From Hyposmocoma kahamanoa (Eukaryota; Arthropoda; Insecta; Lepidoptera; Cosmopterigidae), in the NCBI RefSeq assembly GCF_003589595.1, contig NW_020653726.1:17336953-17400952 (forward strand): a DNA stretch of 64,000 nucleotides, written 5' to 3'. How positions within the stretch are numbered: the first letter of the stretch is position 1; each line of letters starts with the position of its first letter. Shown here piece after piece: positions 56,148-64,000 of the stretch. The notes beneath the pieces were generated by a model. The model saw only the letters and a program-made list of their open reading frames with translations. It was not told the origin of the DNA and did no database searches. The translations under genes and the position numbers were made by a program.

Positions 56148-56334
56148 CCTGTATATTATGAAAATAAACTAATAATAGTTTAAAAATATATATTATATTT
56201 TTTGTGGCATTCTTATTCATTTACCTATTTAAATATTATAAACATGACTAATATTGGGTCAAGGAAAAAGTACGTGCAGTTTTTTCATTAACTTATTAAC
56301 ACATTTTTCTCATATTGTAATTAAACTATATATA

Positions 56335-57960
56335 CATATATGCTGTTTTGATCGATCACATTTTGTCATTTTTCTGGTAAAACAATTATGACATCAGTGT
56401 AAAACTTCTGGGATTTCTGGGCGAAAAACTGAACCAATGACTTCCACAGGCCTCTTTTGAAGACAGCTTCACACCGTTAAGAGAGTTCTGTAGAGAGCGA
56501 AACAAATGGTAGTGGGACGGGGCAAGGTCCGACCTGTAAGATGGATGCATCAAAACATTCCAGCCAAGCTCTGTAAATTTTTGCCAAATTAATAAAAATG
56601 TGTGCATTGTCTTGATGGAAAATAACACCGTTCCTGTTGGCCAACTCTGGCCGCTTTACTTCAATTGCACACTCATTAATCGTACAAGTATCCAGTATGA
56701 GGCTTCATTCGCATCACGCGTCTTTTCATTTGTTCAAGTATTGCTTAGGAAATGAAACTATTTTTCCGGATTTAAATCGCGTTAAATCGCGTTTAAATCC
56801 CATGGTCACGGTTGAGTCAACCGTGACCTGTAAAGGGCCCGAAACGTCGGTTTGTTTGAAAAAACAAATATACGCGATTTAAATCCGGAAAAATAGTTTC
56901 ATTTCCTATGTGTAACAATCGCGAAAACCTAAGAACTCGACAAGTATTGCTTATTTGGCAGTAATTGTTTCGGATGGATGTCGGACGGAGATCTAGAGTA
57001 GACCCCCAGTTGTTGACAGTAGAGGTGGAAGCAATGGTCTTACCAGGTTGGAGAAGCTCATAATGCACGATTCTCTTCCAGTGCCACCAAACACAAACCA
57101 TTACCTTGCATGGCGTCAATCCGAATCCGTTGAAGATTTTTTTCCACATTATTGTCATGTGTCAATCACTTTGCATTGCCCGTTATCAATCTCTTCAAAA
57201 ATGGCTCACTTTCGTTTCGTTACAGCAGCGATTCGCAGGTGTTAATTCAGTCCATAAAATTGTTCACTGTATTTTTTGTTTTTAAGTTCGGTTTCTTCAC
57301 TCCGTGGGGGAGGTGTGGCGGCTTTAGACGCCGCCTATTATCACCGGCTGGCTGTGGCAGACTCTTTGGACGAGAGTCGCCAAGGAGAGTGTCACACTTG
57401 CCGTAAATGTTTGACAGTTTACAGTTACGTAAATGGTCATGTCAGCGATTGCAAATTATTTGCCCGATTTGATAAAAAGCTTTTTGTAAAAACCACGAAA
57501 CTTTATAATTATATCGCCATTCACGAAGTTCACGAGGCCGTTTTATTGTTCGTTAGGGGAGCGATAAATTCCCCAAAGTTATATTCATGAGGTACCAAAA
57601 TATCGAGTTTCTATTTGGTGTCCAGCTTTATGCAAATGCCGTAAAACTTTTTTTGGTTAATGTTTAGTTCTGCAGCGATGTCATAAGATGAAATAAAGTC
57701 TTCTTGAATTGTTTAAGGGATTCCATCGACTTTTTCAACAATTGGTTGACAAGAGCACGACGCGTCTTTAGCACTGAAATGTGCAGAACGAAAACTAGCA
57801 AACCATTTACGAGTTACTGATTTTGATAAAGCGCCGTCACCATAAACACCACAACTTTTTTCACAAGTCTGCGAAGCATTGCCGATTTGATCAAAGTAAT
57901 GTTGTACAATACAGCGATTTTTTCTGAATATTAGCTCATTTTATAACGCTATTACTTTTG
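56335..57960 (-). pseudogene. Mariner transposon, decayed and interrupted
   Basis: Minus-strand fragments in order fit a mariner transposase: WFASFRSAHFSAKDA (57800 region), LVPHEYN (WVPHEL-type), KRLITG, VMVCVWWHWKRIVHYELLQP, NRNGVIFHQDNA (second catalytic Asp kept), and ELGWNVLMHPSYRSDLAPSH-YHLFRSLQNSLNG. The third Asp of the DD34D triad is His here (APSH instead of APSD). Stops, frameshifts, the 193-bp insertion at 56748-56940 and about 270 bp of extra sequence near 57250-57590 all break it. Terminal repeats were not resolved. Confidence 0.82.
56748..56940 (+). mobile_element. Foldback family P in mariner, 13-bp duplication
   Basis: CAAGTATTGCTTA flanks both sides (56735-56747 and 56941-56953). 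The insert has a perfect 34-bp inverted repeat (56748-56781 and 56873-56906), an inner palindrome GGTCACGGTTGA/TCAACCGTGACC, the block GGGCCCGAAACGTCGG, and the conserved end CGCGAAAACCTAAGAACTCG. It is non-coding. The architecture recalls Penelope-like element terminal repeats; this is inference. Confidence 0.85.
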
Positions 57961-58084
57961 CGCTGAATTGACAAATGTCAATATTATTGACTTGTAATAA
58001 ATCTACGGATACTCATTTCTACAGCTTGATAGGATCTGTATTAATAAATTTATACATTTCTAAAGTCAACTATTGGTAAAAACG

Positions 58085-58275
58085 CCAGGTTACCATGCTG
58101 GACTGCCACGCGGAGGTCCCGGGTTCGATTAACGGGCCGAGAGAAATATTTGTATGGCCTAGATTTATTTCTCTCGTGAGTTTGGGTGTAATTTGTGGTT
58201 GTCTATGTGAATGTTCATCGCTCCTGCGATACAGGGTTTCCGTAGTGCTGAGTGTGTTCGTTATTACTATTTTAT
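58085..58275 (+). repeat. tRNA-derived SINE family 1, copy f, 5' truncated
   Basis: CCAGGTTACCATGCTGGACT, GGAGGTCCCGGGTTCGATTA (B box), GGGTGTAATTTGTGGTTGTC, TCCTGCGATACAGGGTTTCC, then a short TTATTACTATT end. The A box half is missing. Confidence 0.82.
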
Positions 58276-58914
58276 ATTTTTTTATTTCTTAAATTGCGGT
58301 GTACGTATTTCTTAGTTTTTCTTCACAAGTTTAACGAAACGCAATATAAGTACCTATATATTACATTTAAATAAATTAAAATCGAAATAAAGCGGCGTAA
58401 GTAAAATGAGTAAAATTTTATTATAAAAAACATTATAAACATTATATTAGGAAAAGTTACGCATTTAAATAGTTATTATAAAAAAGAAACATCGTTCTAT
58501 GTTCAAAAATTCCTTAGGTACTCTTGGTCTTAGTGGCGGCAATAAAATTAGTGATGTGTTTATTTTTCATTGTGCTTTTATTGTTCATTTTTTTTCTATA
58601 CATAATCATTAATGCACGGCACGGTAAGTATCCATGGAATTATACAAACTTCCACAATGCATTTGATCAATACCATAATGAAAAAGACTGTATGTATCTC
58701 TGTGACCATCCGTACATGATTGAAATTTACCACAAGAACTATTAGTAAACCATTTGCATAAAGCATATATAATGAATGACTGCGATTCTTGTTTTACTAT
58801 AAAGTAACATATCGATAGTTTTCTAGAATAAAGGCGTATCTCTGAAACATCAGTCTTCACCAGGAAGATGGTTTAATAATCCGAGGGGTTCGAAATTATC
58901 AAGTAATTTATTTT

Positions 58915-59350
58915 CTTCAATAACTATCATGACAATTATCCGATAATAATTATGATAATTACCACAATAATTGTTTTAATATATCTTGATGATAATATTT
59001 TTGACACTTATAAAATTTACTCTTCAGGTAATACGACTCTGGAACGCTCTGCCGCCCCATATTCAGAAAGCGCCGAATAAGTTAGCTTTCAAGCAATTAT
59101 TCCGCGATTTCATGTTGCAGTCTCAACTATATCCCATTAGTTCGCCATTTGTACTGTTTTGTGTGCAATAAAGTTTAAATAAATAAATAAACATTAATTG
59201 GAACACAAAAATGTCGTGTCTTGTGTTTGTAACCGAGACTTACCCAAACGTGTTTGAAAAAAAATTTTATAAACATCAGGAATAATTATCCAGATATATA
59301 TATATATATTCACGATAATTGTCGTGGTACTTATCATAATAATTATCAAT
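58915..59350. mobile_element. Palindromic AT-rich MITE split by retrotransposon end
   Basis: ATTATGATAATTACCACAAT (about 58949-58968) and CGATAATTGTCGTGGTACTTA (about 59313) are near inverted arms. Between them lies a non-LTR 3' end. Confidence 0.5.
58986..59205 (+). pseudogene. Non-LTR retrotransposon C-terminal scrap
   Basis: VIRLWNALPPHIQKAPNKLA and FKQLFRDFML, then a stop (59171), AATAAAGTTTAAATAAATAA and (AAAT)n. Typical last ~45 codons and tail of CR1/Jockey-type elements. Confidence 0.7.
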
Positions 59351-59580
59351 CAATTCGAACTTTGATGTCTAACGCGGAAATACTGTCGCTTGGTTGTTTT
59401 AGCCAAGGGAAAACTCTGTATCTTTTTCACAATAAAATGTAGCGCATATGGCGAATACGGTTGTGTAATAATTTAAATAATGTATTATTTTAATTTGGGT
59501 TTTTTTTCTCGAAAAGCGGCGATATGTTAATTAATTCACTAGCTAAATGTGTACAGTGAAGTAAACAAGTCAAGACTGGC

Positions 59581-59665
59581 TTAGGTCTTGCATTTTCCTT
59601 CGTTCTGGTAGCACCATTCGGGTTGCAAAGAATCTGCTTCCACTCCCATACGGACCAGGCGTTCT
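59581..59665 (-). CDS. Hexosaminidase last exon
   Basis: (R)[20 protein letters not shown] to KCKT and TAA at 59583-59581. Acceptor TTTGCAG. Confidence 0.9.
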
Positions 59666-62600
59666 CTGCAAATTTAATATAGAATTAATTACGAATCTAC
59701 TTATTCTGCAAAAAAAAAACAATATATCTACCTAATTATCACTAGTTTTGATTCCCCTGTCATTTCTATGAGTTCACGTTCTATGGTTAAAAATCTAACT
59801 CACATATTATAGGTATCCATTCAACTGTAACTACATACTTGGGACTTGTCAACTTATTTTTTTTACGACATCAAGTGGCCACACGACGCGCCTACCCGTA
59901 ACAGTTGCAGTAGAGCTTTAATTCGCAAAAGACCAGAAAGGCACCACCCTGTCACCCTGAAACTCGAAAAGTCCCACGTGCCTGTAATTTCACCAGAAAC
60001 CCGAAACACTGTAATACTCTCATTACTGCTTGGTGGCAGAAATAGATATGGTGACAGTAGGCACTTCCCTGAACGAGCTCTTTCACAAAAAACTCTATTG
60101 CTACTGCATTTCGTAAAAGCCACGTCCTAAAGCTCCCCGACCATAAGCACAACCATCGGATCGTTGCTTTGGATAAAAATACTAAAATACTCAAAAACTT
60201 GGACTCTTTACTTTGAAATGCAATCGTATTAAAAAAATCGAGATCTTTCTAATGAACAAGGTCTTATAACTATCGGACGTGAAATGGCGCGGGAGGCAGG
60301 GTAGCATTTACGTATTAAGTATTACTCACGAAGCTGTAGTCGTCAAGACGTCGTCGTTCGTTGAACAGAGTATTAAAACTAAAACAGCATGTGTTCATTA
60401 TAAGGTAAATGTATTTTAAAAATATTTATTTCTAAAGCGAAGACGATTATTTCAAGGTTTTTTGGGATTTTTTTTCATTGAATTGTTATGATAATCTACA
60501 GTATAGAGTGATTTTTCGAGGTATTTTTTACTATGTTCCTCAAATCTTTATCGAATTGAATATTATTCCTTCTTTCATTCAAAGGTATTAAGCATGACTA
60601 GTTTAGTTAAAACTTTGAATCACTAATATTTTATGTTCAAAAGGGTTATAACATTATAGACCTCTCGAAACAATATCAGGATTTTGTCAAAACTGCGGAA
60701 CTGAATAAGAAGTATTCGAAAATACTGTTAAATATTGTAGGCTTTAAATACATACAGGTGAGGAGAACCAAATAATACCGGCTGAAATAATGCTACATCA
60801 CACCCTGTTCATCTGGCCCAACGATATATGAATCAGTATAACAAACCTGATACTCAGAATCCTGTTCTGTGCCTCAACCCACGTTGTTTCTGGTTCGGCC
60901 CAGTATCGCTCGGCGAAGGCAGCCGCTCGTGGCCACAATCGCCCGTCTACGGAGCTCGAGTCCGCTTGTTCCGTCCATAAAGTTATTTCGCCACCTATAT
61001 AAAAAGTCAAATGTCACGAGTTGAACTCATTTCATCATAATAGACGAGCAAACACGGCCAAAACAGGGCCAATGCAACCCAGCGAACGGGAAAACATCGA
61101 AGAGAATTGTAGGTATGCCCTCCACCGCACACTGATAAGGGATATCCATTACGACACCACGAGCGTCAGTACACGTTAACATTATGTCATAACGTTTCAT
61201 TTATCGTTGGACGTCTATCGCGTCTAGCCTGTTCCCATATCATGACTATCTGTCGTGGACGTTTCTTTTATCGTGGAACGACTGTCCTATTCCCTATTCC
61301 CACTAGATCGTGACGACAATTTATCAGTTCACGGCAGCCGCCTTGTCGTCTGCATGACAGAGTCGTTTGAAGCTGCGATTATCTGTCGTCATATTTATAT
61401 TCTATGTGTAAACAATTTCATTTAAACATACGAGTCACGACACTTTAAACTGCGCGACTATCTGTCGTCATGACATAATGGGAACGCGCCCTAAGACTGC
61501 TGCGACATGCCGCTCCGGTCGCTCGGATTTCATTCCGCTACACTAGCGACTATGCAGTCGGAAAGACCCCGGTGTATTCGGGCACACCGGATGACTCCGG
61601 ATCCCGGCGTATTTATTTATTTATTTATTTATTTATTATAATAATTACATAATAAGTTCACAGCATGAGCCAAAACACTTATATGCTAGTCAAAGAAATG
61701 TAATAATAATAATTTATATAATACAATTTATATTATTATTCTGCTTTACATAAATATTCATTTAGGAATAATACGGCATATTTGAAAAATTGCTTCGAAC
61801 TGTCTCCGAATACGTCGGCACGCGACTGCAGTGCGAGCAATTGGTTAAGCAAAGAGGTCGCCCTAACCGCGGGTGCATGTGCGCCGCTGCAGGTGCGCGA
61901 CGGAAGAGTCGCGAATAACGGACGTACGCGCCTCTGCAGCGTAGCACCACCACCACGCAGATATCGGTCTGGGACAAACAGACCCATACGAGACACAACT
62001 GTCAAGTTGTCAACCCCACCGTTCAAAACCGCATGGTAATGCATTATGAGCATTAGTTTACGCCTCAGTACAAGGCTATCAAATCCGGTCATTCCAAATA
62101 CGAACATAGAAGGGAACAGATACGCGGCTCCCATCACTATATCCTCTAACGTGATCTCCAATGCCGCAGAGAGAAATGCTCTGCGATGCTCCGAGATGGT
62201 CTTAGAGCATTGCAATTTATACTTTATTTCAATTGTAATAGCGTAAAACACACATTGGTAAATTTAAACTCCTCAACATCAGTTTGCGCTGCGCTTACCT
62301 CAAGCCCACCCAGGAATCCAAGATCACTTATGAAAATTTAAACCCCGGTGAAGTTTTTTTTTATAAAAAATAAGTGCGCATTTGACTTCCATCTCACCTG
62401 ATGGAAAGTGATGATGACGGTGGACGACGTAGCATGCACACCTAAGTAATGCTTATTCACTCTCGCATTAAAAAGGTCCAAGTTATAGCGTTCGGGGAAT
62501 AAGTCCGCAGGTAGGGAATTCCACTCTCTAGCCGCTCGCCATGTAAATGTCGAAGCGAAACACTCCGTGCGAATCCTGAGGATGTCCACACACATAGGGG

Positions 62601-63243
62601 TGGAATCCCAGCCCACGTCTAATCCCCCAAAGATGAAAAAGGAAAGGCGCAATCAAATTATGCAATTCCATCGCACACTCTCCGTGATATATCCTATAGA
62701 ATACCGATAAGCAGGCAACTATACGGCGGTGTTCAAGACTCTGCAGCTTCGTCTCCACTAATTCCGAATCACCTATAAGCCTCTTGGCACGCTTTCAATT
62801 GAATTCAAGGTGGCCAGTTGGTATTTAGCAGAGACATCCCATAAGTGGCAGCAGTACTCCATACACGACCGGACTTGTGCTTGGTACAGCTGAAGTAACC
62901 GTCCAGGTATGAAGTAACGCCTCACCTTGAAAAGGATGCCAAGCTTCCTGGCTGCATTTTTGGCCAAGAATTCAATGTATATGCCGAGGTTCAGATTGGA
63001 GGACAGTCCATTCCAAGTAGCTGGAGACGACCGGCTATAGGTATGGACATAAAAATTTATAAAAGTTTATTTCTGTACAGTGCAGGGTCTCACCTTTCCA
63101 CACATTGCCAAACGACACAAATTTATCTCGAAAGATTTTAAAGTACTTACCTAGGATTTGACTTTTACGATCCCCTGCAACAACAGCAGGACTGCTGTCG
63201 TATACTTTCTGCCACCCGATGTACGGGGAGCACCAATTATGAC
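59581..63243 (-). CDS. GH20 beta-N-acetylglucosaminidase, 3' three exons (partial)
   Basis: Hexosaminidases of this family remove terminal N-acetylglucosamine from chitin oligomers or N-glycans. Exons 63151-63243, 60847-60994 and 59581-59665 join in phase to code for the C-terminal ~107 residues: [60 protein letters not shown], then [20 protein letters not shown] and [12 protein letters not shown]. This corresponds closely to the end of insect chitooligosaccharidolytic enzymes such as Ostrinia HEX1, including the active-site Trp of NWC and the W-x-E of LWTE. The catalytic Asp-Glu pair lies in exons beyond the right edge. HEX1-like is favoured over FDL-like, but not proven. The large introns hold RA and CR1/Jockey insertions. 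Confidence 0.92.
59855..60112 (-). repeat. RA repeat in hexosaminidase intron
   Basis: Minus orientation with a clear A-tail complement (TTTTTTTACGACATCAAGTG), then GAGCTTTAATTCGCAAAAGA, CCTGTAATTTCACCAGAAAC, TACTGCTTGGTGGCAGAAAT and GAGCTCTTTCAC. Confidence 0.8.
60113..60846. other. Hexosaminidase intron, remainder
   Basis: AT-rich; nothing recognised. Confidence 0.5.
60847..60994 (-). CDS. Hexosaminidase penultimate exon
   Basis: [20 protein letters not shown] to QNRILSI(R). Acceptor TTTATATAG, donor GTTTGT. Contains the W-x-E of the active site. Confidence 0.92.
61182..61495. repeat. Possible MITE with ATGTCAT-type ends
   Basis: CATTATGTCATAACG at the left and GTCATGACATAATG at the right are inverted. 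Internal TATCTGTCGT motifs repeat. Target duplication is not clear. Confidence 0.4.
61610..61640. repeat. (TTTA)n microsatellite
   Basis: About seven TTTA units; likely the tail of the minus-strand retrotransposon fragment. Confidence 0.85.
61613..62265 (-). pseudogene. Non-LTR retrotransposon 3' fragment
   Basis: A minus-strand frame of 171 codons (62251-61736) has the look of the C-terminus of lepidopteran non-LTR elements: [56 protein letters not shown]. The (TTTA)n run at 61613-61640 is its tail. The frame is open, so the fragment is rather young. It lies in the hexosaminidase intron. Confidence 0.6.
62345..63045 (-). pseudogene. CR1/Jockey-like retrotransposon, frameshifted 3' part
   Basis: Minus strand in three frames: [40 protein letters not shown], then [20 protein letters not shown] and [21 protein letters not shown] stretch with CATCATCACTTTCCATCAGG and an A run (minus strand, 62348) ends it. 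These are the usual blocks after the reverse transcriptase. At least two frameshifts. Confidence 0.85.
63151..63243 (-). CDS. Hexosaminidase antepenultimate exon
   Basis: [20 protein letters not shown] to SQIL(G). Acceptor GTTGTAG, donor GTAAGT. The preceding exon, expected to end near a GAWVGSG-type sequence, is not in the window. Confidence 0.92.
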   Translation of the reverse strand, partial: VIIGAPRTSGGRKYTTAVLLLLQGIVKVKS

Positions 63244-64000
63244 CTACAACAAACAAGATTTATAAACACACAACAAAAGGTACGTTTATTTTCAAAGCAT
63301 AGAAAACCTGTTTTGGTACTCTCTGTGTAGTATAATACGGTATACTTGACTTTTACACATAGCAAAGAACGGACAGCGTTTTAAAACAGAATAAAAAAGG
63401 AAAAATAATTAAATAGAAGGACACTCATAAGGTTTTTTTTTTTAATTTATTGGGGTCAACAACAGTTACACATTATAAATAGTATATAGCTATAACTAAC
63501 CAATAGTGACTTAATAAGCAACCACAATTTACTTAAATAGTTTTCCGATTTTAGTAAATACTACCTGCGCTCCTAATTCATTGGTGTCACTACACACAAA
63601 TAATGCCAATATTATATCAGGAGCACATACAGTAGTATAATTATGGAGTACAGTGCCAAAACTTGGTACCTACGTTCTGAACAAATCAGTGTCAAATGTC
63701 GACTACTTTTGCAAAATTCACTTTCTTAGTTTTACACTTTCAGAAGTTGCCATTTTGTCGTCAACCTGGAAACGCTGCTCTAAAACTCGTGCAAAATCCA
63801 TTATTTTGTTCAGTATTTATTATTTTGTCATCCGAGAGGTCCCTTGTGTTAATTTATTAAAAACTTGATCGTCAAACATTTCGGAGACTATTGGTTTACA
63901 TACGAAATTCTTGAATTCTATACTCATATTATCGAGCAAGTACCTACAATCGAATGTGACCGAAGAAGATGAAATGACAGATAATGAAGGTACATTGATG
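63244..64000. other. Hexosaminidase intron continuing off the window
   Basis: Contains repeat G copy 2 at 63430-63490 (TTAATTTATTGGGGTCAACA). No further exon was found on the minus strand up to 64000. Confidence 0.5.

Noticed and set aside
57276..57590. Plus-strand 104-codon frame with a CHTCRKC motif as a zinc-finger gene
   Set aside because: It lies inside the decayed mariner region; one short CxxC-like motif is not enough, and there is no flanking gene structure.
61182..61495. Clear target duplication for the ATGTCAT-ended element
   Set aside because: The flanks do not repeat convincingly, so it is kept only as a possible MITE.

Overview
The window looks like nuclear DNA of a lepidopteran insect (moth or butterfly). 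It is AT-rich, its genes have introns with GT-AG borders, it holds a gene of the chorion (eggshell) family, and it is packed with tRNA-derived SINEs, RTE, R1 and CR1/Jockey-type retrotransposon ends, MITEs and a mariner, in the mix usual for Lepidoptera. No prokaryotic feature, CRISPR array or rRNA is visible. The species cannot be named from the sequence.

Four host genes can be reconstructed. (1) Nidogen, plus strand, 27159-46112: seven exons, in frame throughout, 1333 codons plus stop, encoding a basement-membrane glycoprotein (NIDO, EGF, G2F, EGF array, YWTD propeller). Its first intron is about 14.2 kb and full of repeats. (2) A TMEM50-family four-helix membrane protein, minus strand, 49842-52886: four exons, 161 aa. 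(3) A small chorion-family secreted protein, minus strand, 54126-55358: two exons, 132 aa, with the intron inside the signal peptide as in silkmoth chorion genes. That intron holds a 378-bp mobile unit carrying the first exon of a THAP zinc-finger protein. (4) The last three exons of a GH20 beta-N-acetylglucosaminidase, minus strand, 59581-63243; its 5' part lies beyond the right edge.

Layout: 1-27 kb is a gene-free repeat field. It holds a 5'-truncated non-LTR retrotransposon with an open 776-codon reverse transcriptase frame (1505-4204), several RTE ends, an R1-like end nested in a MITE, and many copies of a ~280-bp A-tailed repeat (called RA here; about 16 sites in the window). 27-46 kb is nidogen. 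46-50 kb is intergenic. 50-56 kb holds TMEM50 and the chorion-like gene. 56-58 kb is a decayed mariner with later insertions. 58-64 kb is the hexosaminidase 3' end, with two CR1/Jockey-type fragments in one intron.

The genes do not form one pathway: they encode a matrix protein, an endomembrane protein, an eggshell protein and a chitin or glycan hydrolase. The most informative new-looking material is in the mobile DNA. Target-site duplications can be read directly for several insertions: 8 bp for the THAP-bearing unit and two MITE families, and 13 bp for two members of a foldback, Penelope-like family. One 14-bp relic looks like a transposon excision footprint.
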